Of a DNA stretch of 64,000 bases, positions 7,480 to 17,046 are shown piece by piece. The notes beneath the pieces were generated by a model. The model was not told the origin of the DNA. It saw nothing but the letters and a program-made list of their open reading frames with translations, and did no database searches. The position numbers and the translations under genes were made by a program. Numbering within the stretch: position 1 is the first letter of the stretch; each line of letters opens with the position of its first letter. This DNA is from an uncultured Oscillospiraceae bacterium (GTDB taxonomy: Bacteria > Bacillota > Clostridia > Oscillospirales > Ruminococcaceae): the NCBI GenBank assembly GCA_910584715.1, contig CAJUAN010000004.1, positions 1-64,000 of the forward strand, in the 5' to 3' direction.

Positions 7480-9513
7480 TTATTTTTGTTCAAACTGGCT
7501 TTCGTGCCTTTTAAAGAAATCTACTCTCGGCTCGAGAAATTTTAGCTTGTGTTCTGTTTCTCCCTCAAGGATATTGTCTGCCATAGGGTCAAAGATGTGA
7601 TCCCAGTTCCAGATCTCATCGCCGACATTGAGGTATTCCCGCACCATTTCCGTTCCGAATGGAGCGATAGGGTGGAGAAGAACCGCCGCTGTTTTTACCA
7701 TGTGGAAAACATTTACAAGCCATTTCCTTCTCAGTTCGTTGTCATCTGCCTTATCGGCTTCCGCTTTGGCTTTTGCCATGTATTTGCTTGCTTTGCGGAT
7801 ATAGGAGTCCAGAACATAAGTAACCTGGTGAAACTCAAATTTGTACATGAAACGTTCATATTCAAGAACAGCCTTTTCCGACTCCGCAAGAATGTCTTCA
7901 TCAACAGCGCCTACTGGCATTTTTCCGTCAAGATACTTTTGAGCATCGTAGAAGCAGGTGCGTATTATCCTGTTGAACACGTTGGAGAGCAGGAAACCCT
8001 CTTTTGTAACAGGGTCGCTGTCTTCGGGCTTTGCCACGGGATTAAGAGGCTTAGGCTGGAAGCTTACGCTCCTCATTCCCAATCCCAGACTCAAAAAGTG
8101 CATACGGAGCTGCTCCGGAGTGTAGTAGTCCAGCAGATCGGAAGCCATTGGAGGCTTTACCGTACCGCTGCTTGAAGCCTTTTTATCCAAAAACAGGATA
8201 TGGTGATTAGCCACAAGAACGGGGAGCTGCAATTCTCCGTTTTTCGGGTGAACCGAAAGACCGTCTTTGCCTTGCAAAGCCATAAACATTGCCATTTCCG
8301 CAACGCCGTAGAAGTAAATATTATCCTGACCGATAAACTGGTAGACCTGAGCCTTGTCGGAGCACCAGAAGTCCCGCCATTCCTCGCGGCTATGTCCTTT
8401 TGATTCAAGGCACGCCTGGGTGAACGAAATAGGCGCCCAGAGAGATTCGGGCCATACCCATACGGTGAGAGGTTCTTCATTTTCAAGTACCGGAGCGGGT
8501 ACGCCCCAGTCGATGTTTCCTGTTAGACGGAAAGGAACAAGGGTCTTTCCCGTGCGGAAACGTATTCCCGCCTCTGAAAGCACGGCGCAGGATTTTTCAC
8601 GGTCGGGAAGAGTTCGGAACTTGATAGTGAAAGATGTTTTTTTAGGCTCCTCAATAAGCTCGTGATTTCCCAGCCTGTCTTTGAGTTCTTCGTATTTCTC
8701 CCTGAAATCGTTCATAATATATATAACGGGAGGCTCGAGAAATTCGCTTACGGTCTTATAGACCACCTGACGCACGTTCTCGCGGTTTCTGATGTCCTCG
8801 GCGTATTCGCGGAGAATATCATAATGATCTGTGAGCTTGAAGTACCAGTTGTCAACATTTTTCATGACGGGCTTTTCGCCTGTGAGGGTGCTCTTGGGGT
8901 CAATAAGATCTTGGGGCATATACTGGTGACCCAGGTCGCATTCGTCCGCATAGCCTTTTTCCGACTGGCAGCCCTGCACCGGACATTTACCCACTACCTG
9001 TCTTCCGTTGAGGAAAGTTCCTACCTTTTCGTCATAGAACTGAGCGGTTGAAATTTTTTGAAGCTGACCGTTTTCATAAAGCTTTCTGATGAACCGATCG
9101 GATACTTCATTGTGTATCTCGGCAGTCCTTCCCAGACCCGACGCGCCGAAAAGGTCAAGACTTATTCCGTAGTCTTCAAGAGTCTTTTTCTGGGACTCGT
9201 GATTATCCTTTACAAAATCTTTGATAGTACCGTTATAGCCCTGCTCTACGCTGAGCTTGCGGTAGCTTTCGGCAATAGGAGATCCGTAGCAGTCAGTTCC
9301 GGAAACAAAAATAACGTTTTCCTTTCCTATCCTGTCTCTTAAAAAACGCGCAAAAACGTCTGCGAAAACAAATACCCCGCCTACATGACCGAAGTGAAGC
9401 TTTTTGTTTCCGTAAGGCATACCGCCGGTAATGACAGCTTTTTCGGGAAACTGCGGACGGTTATCCCGCGAAATTTTCTTTTTGATATCCTTTCCGCCTG
9501 AGTTTTTATCCAT
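7480..9513 (-). CDS. metG: Methionyl-tRNA synthetase, divergent form
   Basis: This class I aminoacyl-tRNA synthetase of 677 residues would charge tRNA-Met. The HIGH motif is HFGH (residues 40-43). GTDCYGSPI follows, then a zinc knuckle (CPVQGC ... ECDLGHQY), WVWPESLWAPI, and FIGQDNIYFYG typical of MetRS. The usual KMSKS loop reads KKASSSGT, so the central Met and second Lys are absent. No C-terminal EMAP/OB tRNA-binding domain is seen; the protein ends after the anticodon-binding helical domain. ATG 9513 follows GGAGG by 9 bp; TTG 9519 is less likely. A second MetRS elsewhere in the genome is possible. Confidence 0.8.
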   Translation of the reverse strand: MDKNSGGKDIKKKISRDNRPQFPEKAVITGGMPYGNKKLHFGHVGGVFVFADVFARFLRDRIGKENVIFVSGTDCYGSPIAESYRKLSVEQGYNGTIKDFVKDNHESQKKTLEDYGISLDLFGASGLGRTAEIHNEVSDRFIRKLYENGQLQKISTAQFYDEKVGTFLNGRQVVGKCPVQGCQSEKGYADECDLGHQYMPQDLIDPKSTLTGEKPVMKNVDNWYFKLTDHYDILREYAEDIRNRENVRQVVYKTVSEFLEPPVIYIMNDFREKYEELKDRLGNHELIEEPKKTSFTIKFRTLPDREKSCAVLSEAGIRFRTGKTLVPFRLTGNIDWGVPAPVLENEEPLTVWVWPESLWAPISFTQACLESKGHSREEWRDFWCSDKAQVYQFIGQDNIYFYGVAEMAMFMALQGKDGLSVHPKNGELQLPVLVANHHILFLDKKASSSGTVKPPMASDLLDYYTPEQLRMHFLSLGLGMRSVSFQPKPLNPVAKPEDSDPVTKEGFLLSNVFNRIIRTCFYDAQKYLDGKMPVGAVDEDILAESEKAVLEYERFMYKFEFHQVTYVLDSYIRKASKYMAKAKAEADKADDNELRRKWLVNVFHMVKTAAVLLHPIAPFGTEMVREYLNVGDEIWNWDHIFDPMADNILEGETEHKLKFLEPRVDFFKRHESQFEQK

Positions 9514-9559
9514 AAACAAAATCCTCCGATAGTAAAAAGCAAGTGATCGCTAAAGTATA

Positions 9560-10534
9560 TCAGCTTAATGTCAGTATTGCCAGATCTCCGTTATTGCTTT
9601 GTCCCGCATTTTTCATTGCGAGAATGACCTTGGTCATGAGGTTCTCATCCGAAGCCCTGAGAGCCGTATCAAATGCGCTGACAGCTTTAATAAATTCTTC
9701 GTCGGAAAAGTCCTGTGAAAAACAGGTAAGCATGACCTTTATTGCATTGTAAAGCGAGCAGAAAAAGACAAAATGCTCCCAGAAATTAAATTCCGGTTTT
9801 GAAAACGGAATAGAATACGACCAAATGTAGTTTATCATAATATTTTCGATATAGCGCGACTTTTCCCCGGCAACAGTCTGCGAGAAATTTTTTCTCATTC
9901 CGATATATTTTTTCATATCGGTCATTTTCAGAGTTTCTGGACCGGAAACACCCAGATTTTTATAAATTGTGCTAAGAACCTCTTTATAAGCCGCATTCGG
10001 TTTTGAAAGTGATTTGAGCAGAGATATGCCGTCTGCAAGGGAGTATCCGGGATTAGGACGGATAGCCTTGAAATAACCGAGAACCTCGTCGTAATTCATT
10101 TTTTCGGCTGTATAGTCGTTGATGAATTTAGGAACAAGATCCGGTCTGCCTTTATCAAGCATACCCTCAACAGTTTTTACGCCGTAATTGAGCAGCAGCA
10201 AGCGTTTTTCAAAATTAACTTCTCTGTTCTGGAGAATGTTCATAAAAAGCGATCTTATCTGCCAATAATATTTCGCCTGTGGATATGCGGCAATGGTCTG
10301 GCGGCTTTGGTTAATGAACTGTTTACTGTCCTCATCAGGCAGATTTATCATATTGTACGCAAGGATATCTTTTTCCTCAATAAGTTTTTTTACTGATTCG
10401 GCATAGCAGAGCCTGGGAACATATTCCACAGCAAAAGCGGTAATGTTGACATCGCAGAACTCGTCTGCCGTAACGGGTTTCATGGTTTCGGTAAGCTCTT
10501 TGAGAAAAGCCGGCGTGATAATAGGAAATCCCAT
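9560..10534 (-). CDS. Conserved hypothetical protein, unknown function
   Basis: This is a 324-residue soluble protein, apparently all-helical, with no motif I recognise. It starts MGFPIITPAFLKELTE and is rich in short amphipathic helices and aromatic residues. The ATG at 10534 is preferred since GGAG lies 6 bp upstream; the open frame extends to 10666, but that part runs through an Ala/Pro-rich stretch without a ribosome binding site. It stands 46 bp upstream of metG in the same orientation, so it may be transcribed together with it. No promoter is obvious. Confidence 0.65.
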   Translation of the reverse strand: MGFPIITPAFLKELTETMKPVTADEFCDVNITAFAVEYVPRLCYAESVKKLIEEKDILAYNMINLPDEDSKQFINQSRQTIAAYPQAKYYWQIRSLFMNILQNREVNFEKRLLLLNYGVKTVEGMLDKGRPDLVPKFINDYTAEKMNYDEVLGYFKAIRPNPGYSLADGISLLKSLSKPNAAYKEVLSTIYKNLGVSGPETLKMTDMKKYIGMRKNFSQTVAGEKSRYIENIMINYIWSYSIPFSKPEFNFWEHFVFFCSLYNAIKVMLTCFSQDFSDEEFIKAVSAFDTALRASDENLMTKVILAMKNAGQSNNGDLAILTLS

Positions 10535-10740
10535 AATAAACTCCATTCCCGGCGGCAAGATTGATACTGCCCTGTGTCCCGCAGCCGCCGCGGCGGATTC
10601 CCGCAGTTTTATCTGCGGGGGGCAAATATTAAATATTATTATATCATATATTTTATTGGATTGCAAGAGAATTTTACCTATTTAGTATAATTACGGCAAA
10701 ATTTTCCCCTTAAGTTTTCAATAAATATGAATAAAAATAC

Positions 10741-10769
10741 TTGCTAAAATTGACGAAATATGTTATAAT
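10741..10769 (+). promoter_or_regulatory. Sigma-A promoter of the PPK2 gene
   Basis: TTGCTA (10741-10746) and TATAAT (10764-10769) lie 17 bp apart. The leader of about 85 nt before the start codon has no recognisable riboswitch. Confidence 0.65.
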
Positions 10770-10861
10770 CAAATATACAGATATGCAGATGTGCATTTAT
10801 ACATTCCGCAGCTGTCCGGACGTGCTTGTACGGCATATATTAACCGAAAGGAAGTCTCCAT

Positions 10862-12352
10862 ATGCTTGAAAATGCGCTTTCAAACAAGAATAAGTCCTTT
10901 GACTACAAGGATCTGACAAAAGAGCTCGAAAAGAATCTTTCTTCTCTTCAGCAGAAAATACGCGCGGAGAAGCTCCCCGTGATAATTTTACTGGAGGGCT
11001 GGGGCGCGTCGGGAAAAGGCACGCTCATCTCGGATATGATAAAAATGCTTGACCCGCGCTTTTTTAAGGTCTACTCCACAATGCCCGCCACCGAAGCGGA
11101 AAGGCGTTACCCAATGATGAAGCGTTACTGGGAAAATATCCCTGAATACGGCGCTATATCGGTTCTTGACAGAAGCTGGTATCAGGAGCTTGCCATAGCC
11201 AAAATGGAGGAGGGGATATCCGATGAGGAATACGCACGCCGCATAGGTTCGGTAAATACCTTTGAGCGCCAGCTTTCCGACGACGGGTACCTTATAATAA
11301 AGTTTTTCCTGCACATTTCCCGCAAGGAGCAGAAAAAGCGATTCCTGAAGCTCAAGGAGGACAGCTCCACTAAGTGGCGCGTTACCGAGCTTGACAAAAA
11401 GCGTCATAAGAATTACGACGCCTATTATCGTCAGTTTGACGATATGCTTGCAAAAACCAATACCCCTCATTGTCCGTGGAGGATAATTGATACTACCGAC
11501 CGCAGCTTCACACGTTTTCAGGTGTTCAATATTCTGGTGAGCCAGATAGCCAACGCCGTGAACAGAGATTCCTCCGAGCCGAGAGTTATCGAGGAGACCG
11601 CTCATCATTTTGAGCTTTCGCCCTGTCCCAAGCTTGCGGACGTTAAGCTGGACAACAAGGTATTGCAGCCGTCCAAATATTACGACGAGCTGAAAAAGAA
11701 TCAGAAGGAGCTTGCAAGGCTACACGGAAAAATTTACAAGAAGAAAATTCCCGTCATACTTCTGTTTGAGGGCTGGGACGCCGCAGGAAAGGGTGGAGCA
11801 ATAAAGCGGGTCTCCTACGCTCTCGACCCCCGCGGCTACGAGGCTGTTCCTATTGCTGCTCCCGACAAGCGTGAGCTTAATCACCACTATCTGTGGAGGT
11901 TCTGGAACAATCTTCCCAAAAGCGGACATATAACCATTTTCGATCGTTCATGGTACGGCAGGGTAATGGTAGAAAGGCTTGAGGGCTTTACGTCTCCCGA
12001 AAGGTGCGCTATGGCGTACCGGGAGATAAACGAGTTCGAGTCAGAGCTTGTGCAGGAAGGCGCGATAATACTTAAATTCTGGATGCAGATAGACAAGGAC
12101 GAGCAGCTCCGTCGTTTTACCGACCGCCAGAATACTCCCGAAAAGCAGTGGAAAATAACCGACGAGGACTGGCGCAACCGCGAAAAGTGGGACGAATACG
12201 AGACTGCCGTTGATGAAATGTTGATGAAAACCTCCACCAAAAACGCTCCCTGGAACATTATTGAAGCCAACAATAAGCTTTATGCAAGAATAAAGGTCAT
12301 GGATATTATTATTGACAGTATCTCGGAATATATTAAAAATTCGGGAAAATAA
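10862..12352 (+). CDS. pap: Two-domain polyphosphate kinase 2 (polyphosphate:AMP phosphotransferase type)
   Basis: The protein has 496 residues with two tandem PPK2 domains. Domain 1 has Walker A EGWGASGKGT (residues 45-54) and a DRSWYQ Walker B/lid; domain 2 has EGWDAAGKGG (about residue 302) and DRSWYGR. In characterised two-domain PPK2 proteins (class II, e.g. Acinetobacter PAP) the C-terminal domain is catalytic and phosphorylates AMP to ADP with polyphosphate; the N-terminal domain is degenerate. Here domain 1 keeps GxxxxGKG but has Gly-Ala in place of Asp-Ala. It has its own promoter, AAAGGAAG RBS and terminator, so it is monocistronic. Confidence 0.88.
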   Translation: MLENALSNKNKSFDYKDLTKELEKNLSSLQQKIRAEKLPVIILLEGWGASGKGTLISDMIKMLDPRFFKVYSTMPATEAERRYPMMKRYWENIPEYGAISVLDRSWYQELAIAKMEEGISDEEYARRIGSVNTFERQLSDDGYLIIKFFLHISRKEQKKRFLKLKEDSSTKWRVTELDKKRHKNYDAYYRQFDDMLAKTNTPHCPWRIIDTTDRSFTRFQVFNILVSQIANAVNRDSSEPRVIEETAHHFELSPCPKLADVKLDNKVLQPSKYYDELKKNQKELARLHGKIYKKKIPVILLFEGWDAAGKGGAIKRVSYALDPRGYEAVPIAAPDKRELNHHYLWRFWNNLPKSGHITIFDRSWYGRVMVERLEGFTSPERCAMAYREINEFESELVQEGAIILKFWMQIDKDEQLRRFTDRQNTPEKQWKITDEDWRNREKWDEYETAVDEMLMKTSTKNAPWNIIEANNKLYARIKVMDIIIDSISEYIKNSGK

Positions 12353-12365
12353 CCCCTTATAAATC

Positions 12366-12396
12366 AAACGGACGGCTTAAAACCGTCCGTTTTGTT
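12366..12396 (+). terminator. Terminator of the PPK2 gene
   Basis: AACGGACGG and CCGTCCGTT pair perfectly around a short A/T loop and are followed by TTTGTTATTTT. Confidence 0.85.
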
Positions 12397-12470
12397 ATTT
12401 TATAAAATTTGTAAGTACTTTTTGATTTTCGGGAACGAGTATACCGATTTGCTTTCGGTTTGTGAAATTC

Positions 12471-13475
12471 TTATTTAGAGTACTGTCCGGAGGATTCACG
12501 TTTGATGATCTTGTAGGGCAGCTTTATTTTTTTGTTGGACTTTGTTCCGATGTTAATATTTTCTATCAGCTCTGTAACTACAGTTCTGCCAATATCGTAG
12601 CAGGGCTGCTCAACGGTGGTTATACCGGGGGTGTACATCCAGCTGAGGAGTATATTGTCAAAGCCGCATACCGATATATCGCTGCCAACAGAGTAACCCT
12701 CCGAAATGGCTTTTTTTACCACGCTTGCGGCAAGGATATCCGATATACAGAATATAGCCGATGGAGGCTCGGGAAGCGACATAAAATGCTCAAACGCCTT
12801 AATACCGTGACTGAAATCGTACGTTCCGCGGTATATGTAATCTTCGCGCAGTTCAATGCCGTTTTCTCCTAAAGCACGCTTGTAGCCCTGCTCGCGGTCA
12901 TATGAGGACAGCGAATTAACGGTAGTCGAAACCATTCCTATTCTTGTGTGTCCCATTTCGATCAGGCTGTTTACCGCGGCAAATGCTCCGCCCTCGTCGT
13001 CAACGGTAACGGTAAGCACGTCCGCACCCTCCACGCGTTCGCAGCAGAGAGCTATATGGTGCTGTTTGTTTATATCCGTAAGAGTCTTTACGTCAAGCTG
13101 CGTACCCAAAAGTATAGCCGCGTCAACGGTTCTCTTAAACAGCATATCCAGCAGACGCATTTCGATATTATAGGAGCTGTTGGAGGTACTTAAAAGTATG
13201 TCGTACCCATGTTCCGAAGCTGCGTTCTGCATTCCCTTGATAATATCGCTGTAAAAAGTCTGCTCCGTGGACGGGATTATGGCGAGGATTATATTGGTTT
13301 CCCTCTTTCTGAGGTTTCTGCCCAAAAAGTTGGGACTGTAGCCAAGCTCTTTTATGGCGTTGTTGACATTTTCCGCAGCGGAAGCGGAGACAGCCGCGCT
13401 GTTGTTCAGGACGCGGGATACCGTGGCGACAGAGACCCCCGCCGCTTTTGCAACGTCTTTTATAGTAACATTCAT
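12471..13475 (-). CDS. LacI/GalR-family transcriptional regulator
   Basis: The protein has 334 residues. The N-terminal LacI HTH is TIKDVAKAAGVSVATVSRVL with a hinge helix, followed by a periplasmic-binding-protein-like effector domain (GMVSTTVNSLSSYDREQGYK, FCISDILAASVVKKAI, SVCGFDNILLSWMYTPGITT). Such proteins bind sugars or related ligands and usually repress neighbouring uptake genes. No sugar operon adjoins: convergent pap lies downstream and a small membrane gene upstream, so this may be a stand-alone or global regulator. The start is the Met directly before the HTH, with AAAGGA 12 bp upstream. Confidence 0.88.
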   Translation of the reverse strand: MNVTIKDVAKAAGVSVATVSRVLNNSAAVSASAAENVNNAIKELGYSPNFLGRNLRKRETNIILAIIPSTEQTFYSDIIKGMQNAASEHGYDILLSTSNSSYNIEMRLLDMLFKRTVDAAILLGTQLDVKTLTDINKQHHIALCCERVEGADVLTVTVDDEGGAFAAVNSLIEMGHTRIGMVSTTVNSLSSYDREQGYKRALGENGIELREDYIYRGTYDFSHGIKAFEHFMSLPEPPSAIFCISDILAASVVKKAISEGYSVGSDISVCGFDNILLSWMYTPGITTVEQPCYDIGRTVVTELIENINIGTKSNKKIKLPYKIIKRESSGQYSK

Positions 13476-13612
13476 AAAGCCGCCGTTTCCTTTCTGTAAA
13501 AATGGAACAAATACCTATAATAATTTTACAATACAGAGCAAATGATTTCAATTGGCAAATTGTCTAAAAAACGGCAGTTGTTTTATATATGGAAGATCAG
13601 CGGTACGATTTG

Positions 13613-14089
13613 CTATATGATCTTTTCGTCGTCCGAAAGCTTGCGCGCAAGTCTTTCAGCTTTCAGGCGGCGTTTTTCGTTTCTTTTGGATACGTTTTTC
13701 TCGTCCAGATAGTTGAACACGGTCAGCGCGAAAAGCAGCACGGTAACTGTTACCGTAAGCAGATGTCTTTCTGCAAGAGGTTCGGTATCCGTTTTGGGAC
13801 GGAGTGTATTGGGAATGGAATAAATTCCCGAAACCGTATATATGTAGCAGGCTGTTCCGATAACGTTCAGGACAAGCGGTACCCATACTTTTTTAAAGCA
13901 GGCGATAACGGTTCCCGCAATGAGAAAAGCGGAGCTGGCAAGCAAAGCAATGCCGCATTTGCGGAAAATATCAGAAGTTGATTCCACCAAAAAGGCAAGA
14001 GCAAAGCCTCCCGCGGAATTGACGCATAAGGAAATAATTGCCGCCGCGGCGACGCATAAGACAGCGGTAACGGTGCGCGCTTTTTTCAT
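13613..14089 (-). CDS. Small polytopic membrane protein, unknown function
   Basis: This is a 158-residue protein with about four hydrophobic segments (TVTAVLCVAAAAIISLCV, CGIALLASSAFLIAGTVIAC, WVPLVLNVIGTACYIYTVS, LLTVTVTVLLFALTVFNYL) and a basic cytoplasmic tail (EKRRLKAERLARKLSDDEK). The ATG at 14089 follows AAAGGA by 9 bp; the longer open frame to 14191 is rejected for lack of an RBS. I do not recognise the family. It is transcribed away from spoIVB. Confidence 0.65.
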   Translation of the reverse strand: MKKARTVTAVLCVAAAAIISLCVNSAGGFALAFLVESTSDIFRKCGIALLASSAFLIAGTVIACFKKVWVPLVLNVIGTACYIYTVSGIYSIPNTLRPKTDTEPLAERHLLTVTVTVLLFALTVFNYLDEKNVSKRNEKRRLKAERLARKLSDDEKII

Positions 14090-14353
14090 TGTAACATATC
14101 CTTTCGGCAGAAGATATATGAAGATATATATAGTATACCACAAAAGCCGCTGCAAATGCAAGTACGGAAAACGATTTTCTATTTTCGACATGTTATTTTA
14201 ATCTTTGGGTGTAAAATAACGAAATAAAAAACTCTGATAAATGAAACTAAAATGCGAATAGTAATAGAGTCGGCGGCGCGTAAAAGCGTCTTTGCCGAAG
14301 ATCGTCGGAAAGGAGAGTTTTGTTTCCCGAAAGCGAAATAAAGCGTATAAAAA

Positions 14354-15586
14354 ATGAAGAAAATTATCAAAATTACGGCAGTTTTACTAAACATAGTCAT
14401 TGCGGCAGTTCTGGGGATCATAATTTATTATAACACGGTTTTGCCGAATAATTATTACATTACCTCCGGCAGCGAGCTGAAGCTTTCGGAAATTATTGAA
14501 ACTATTCCCTGTACCGGACTTCCCGCGGGCAATGCCGTTGCGGTGGAGGCTGGGAAAAGTTGTGTTAAAAAGGCGGAGCTCAAGCTTCTTGGTATTATTC
14601 CGATAAAGATAATTAATATTCAGGAAGTGGACGAGCCTATGCTCGTACCCTGCGGAAATCCCTTTGGCATAAAGCTTCTTACCGACGGAGTGATTGCGGT
14701 GGAGGTAAGCGGCTTCGAGACAGCTTCGGGCTTCAGGTCTCCCGCAGCGGACGCAGGCATTAAGACGGGCGATATTATCAAAACGGTTAACGGAAAAAAA
14801 GTCATGTCAAACGAGGAGATAGAGAAAATTATTTCCGAAAGCGGAGGGAAGTCACTTTCCTTTAATCTTATAAGAGACGGTAAAAATCTGATATTGAATG
14901 TAAATCCCGAACTTTGCTCAGCAGACGGTTCCTATCGGGCAGGTCTTTGGGTCAGGGACAGCTCCGCGGGAATAGGTACGGTGACGTTTTACGATCCCGA
15001 AACCGGAGTATTTGCAGGACTGGGACACCCTGTCTGCGACGTGGATACCGGAAGCATTCTTCCTCTTTCAGAGGGCGAGGTGGTCGATGTAAGCGTAAAC
15101 GGAGTAAAGCGCGGAGCGGCGGGAGCTCCCGGTGAACTTATGGGTAACTTTTCCTCGCTTGAAGCGATAGGTACTCTGGAGCTGAACTGCGCCGACGGAC
15201 TTTACGGAGTCATGTCCTCTTTCAGCTCATGCAACGAGGCTGTACCCCTTGGTATGCGCCAGGAGATAGAAACGGGAGAGGCATATATCTATACTACCGT
15301 CAGCGGTACTCAGCCTAAAATGTATAAAATTGTCATTGAAAAAATAGACCTTCATAATACCAAGGGCAGCAAAAATATGATAATCCGCGTTACCGACAAG
15401 GAGCTTTTGGAAAAAAGCGGAGGAATAGTTCAGGGAATGAGCGGAAGTCCTATTATCCAGAACGGAAAGCTTGTGGGAGCGGTCACTCATGTTTTTGTCA
15501 ACAATCCCGCCAAGGGCTACGCAATATTTGCGGATACCATGTATGAATGCTCTGAAAAAGTACTGAAAACCAAAGCCGCCGCATAA
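14354..15586 (+). CDS. spoIVB: SpoIVB peptidase
   Basis: This 410-residue serine protease (peptidase family S55) is secreted from the forespore and triggers SpoIVFA cleavage and pro-sigma-K processing in Bacillus. It shows an N-terminal membrane segment (ITAVLLNIVIAAVLGIIIYY), a PDZ domain (GFRSPAADAGIKTGDIIKTVNGKKV) and the S55 domain with catalytic His in FAGLGHPVCDVDTG and catalytic Ser in QGMSGSPIIQNGKLVGAVTH. The length is usual. In Bacillus spo0A follows directly; here it does not. The ATG has no good SD; AAGGAG lies about 40 bp upstream, so the translation start or a leader structure deserves checking. Confidence 0.95.
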   Translation: MKKIIKITAVLLNIVIAAVLGIIIYYNTVLPNNYYITSGSELKLSEIIETIPCTGLPAGNAVAVEAGKSCVKKAELKLLGIIPIKIINIQEVDEPMLVPCGNPFGIKLLTDGVIAVEVSGFETASGFRSPAADAGIKTGDIIKTVNGKKVMSNEEIEKIISESGGKSLSFNLIRDGKNLILNVNPELCSADGSYRAGLWVRDSSAGIGTVTFYDPETGVFAGLGHPVCDVDTGSILPLSEGEVVDVSVNGVKRGAAGAPGELMGNFSSLEAIGTLELNCADGLYGVMSSFSSCNEAVPLGMRQEIETGEAYIYTTVSGTQPKMYKIVIEKIDLHNTKGSKNMIIRVTDKELLEKSGGIVQGMSGSPIIQNGKLVGAVTHVFVNNPAKGYAIFADTMYECSEKVLKTKAAA

Positions 15587-15685
15587 GTTATAGTGCGGCG
15601 CAATGCAGCTAATGCTATTCATAAAATGTTTACAAAAAATACCCATAAAAATCCCCATGCCCAATCGTACAGATAACAGAAGCGT

Positions 15686-15714
15686 TTGCAATTTTAGTGC
15701 GGACGTGGTATAAT
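15686..15714 (+). promoter_or_regulatory. Sigma-A promoter of the DUF4349 lipoprotein gene
   Basis: TTGCAA (15686-15691), a 17-bp spacer and TATAAT (15709-15714) lie 28 bp before the start codon. Confidence 0.7.
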
Positions 15715-15741
15715 TAAAAAAATGGCAGGGGAGACGTTTAT

Positions 15742-16875
15742 ATGAAAAATTTATCTATGTCAAAGCTTTTAGTACCGGCGGTATTGTCCGCGATTATGCT
15801 TGCGGGCTGCTCAGCAAGCAGTGACGGCGCATATTTTTCCGAAACCAGCAAAGGAGACAAATATGTTTCCGGAGGTTTTTCAAACAACAGTTCCGAGTCA
15901 TACGAATCGGACGGTTACTATTCCGACGAAGCGGATACGAAGGACTATGCCGCCAAAAGCGACGAGGAAAGCAGCAGCCTTTCTGCAGACGCCATTCAAA
16001 AGGAAATGCTTGTCTATTCCTGCAATATGGTGGTCGATACGCTGGATTTCGATACGTCCCTGAACAGCTTCAAGAATACGCTTGAGATGTACGGCGGCTT
16101 TATTGAAAATGAAAATTTCAGCGACGGCGGCAGTAACGGACGTTGGTACTACGAGGACGAGGAAAAATGGAAAGGCTACAGCGCCACCGTAAGAATACCA
16201 AGCAAGAACTACGACGCGTTCTGCAATTCCGCGGGAGACCTGGGAGACCTCAGAAGCAAGACCTCCAATGTGGAGAATCTGGGTCAGGAGTACAGCGATC
16301 TTTCAACTACCCTTGAGATCTACGAGGCAAAGGAGCAGCGATACATAGCCCTTTTAGCCGATATAACCGAGGACGAGTACGCCGTGGAGATAGAGCGTGA
16401 GCTTACTGATATCCAGATAAAGATAGCAAACATCAAGACGCGTATGAACCAGATAAGCACCGATGTGGCGTATTCTTATGTGTACTTTACTTTGAACGAG
16501 GTGAAGGAGTACGTTTCCGAGCCTGTTAAAACCGATACGTTTTTAGACCGCTTGGGCAACACTCTTTCCAATGCGGGAAGCGGCTTTCTTGTCTTTCTGG
16601 AGGGACTGCTTTTCTTCCTGATCTACACCGTTCCCTATCTGCTTCTTATTGGAATAGTGGTTTTTGTTGTAGTCAAAATTGTCAGAAAACGCAGGGCTAA
16701 AAAGCTTGCCAAAATGCAGGCTCAGAGGGAGCAGTATGCAAAGCAGGCTGTGGAAAACGCTGTGAACCAAGCTGCAAGCGCTGCGGGCGGCGCGTCTTCT
16801 CCTGCGGAGCAAAAGCCCGCAGATACCGATAACAAGGAAGGATCAGACAGCGGCAGCGGCGATAATAAGTCCTGA
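15742..16875 (+). CDS. DUF4349-domain lipoprotein
   Basis: The protein has 377 residues. It begins with a lipoprotein signal peptide and lipobox (IMLAGC, Cys at about residue 23), followed by a Ser/Asp/Tyr-rich linker. The DUF4349 domain follows, with coiled coil (TLEIYEAKEQRYIALLADIT ... ELTDIQIKIANIKTRMNQIS). Near the C-terminus is one transmembrane helix (FLIYTVPYLLLIGIVVFVVV), and the protein ends in a basic then acidic/Gly tail. The family is envelope-associated and its role is unknown. The protein is thus tethered twice, by lipid and by a membrane helix. The RBS is GGGGAG; the gene has its own promoter. Confidence 0.88.
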   Translation: MKNLSMSKLLVPAVLSAIMLAGCSASSDGAYFSETSKGDKYVSGGFSNNSSESYESDGYYSDEADTKDYAAKSDEESSSLSADAIQKEMLVYSCNMVVDTLDFDTSLNSFKNTLEMYGGFIENENFSDGGSNGRWYYEDEEKWKGYSATVRIPSKNYDAFCNSAGDLGDLRSKTSNVENLGQEYSDLSTTLEIYEAKEQRYIALLADITEDEYAVEIERELTDIQIKIANIKTRMNQISTDVAYSYVYFTLNEVKEYVSEPVKTDTFLDRLGNTLSNAGSGFLVFLEGLLFFLIYTVPYLLLIGIVVFVVVKIVRKRRAKKLAKMQAQREQYAKQAVENAVNQAASAAGGASSPAEQKPADTDNKEGSDSGSGDNKS

Positions 16876-16907
16876 GAAAAATATTTTATAAATTTTCCAA
16901 AAAACTA

Positions 16908-16936
16908 TTGACAAACAGATTTTTATATTGTATAAT
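16908..16936 (+). promoter_or_regulatory. Perfect consensus promoter of the tRNA operon
   Basis: TTGACA (16908-16913), a 17-bp spacer and TATAAT (16931-16936) match the sigma-A consensus exactly. The first tRNA begins about 33 bp downstream. Confidence 0.92.
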
Positions 16937-16969
16937 TAATATCGCCGTTGAAAATCTCGACGGTGATTC

Positions 16970-17045
16970 GGGAGCATAGCTCAGCTGGGAGAGCATCTGC
17001 CTTACAAGCAGAGGGTCATAGGTTCGAGCCCTATTGTTCCCACCA
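16970..17045 (+). tRNA. tRNA-Val (anticodon TAC)
   Basis: The cloverleaf starts GGGAGCATAGCTC, the anticodon loop is CTTACAA, the T arm is GGTTCGAGCC, and CCA is encoded at 17043-17045. It is first in a four-tRNA operon. Confidence 0.97.
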
Positions 17046-17046
17046 T

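Noticed and set aside
14320..14430. Short TTG-started leader ORF overlapping the spoIVB start, with AAGGAG
   Set aside because: About 37 codons in another frame with no recognisable features. The SD is noted in the spoIVB entry, but a leader peptide is not supported.
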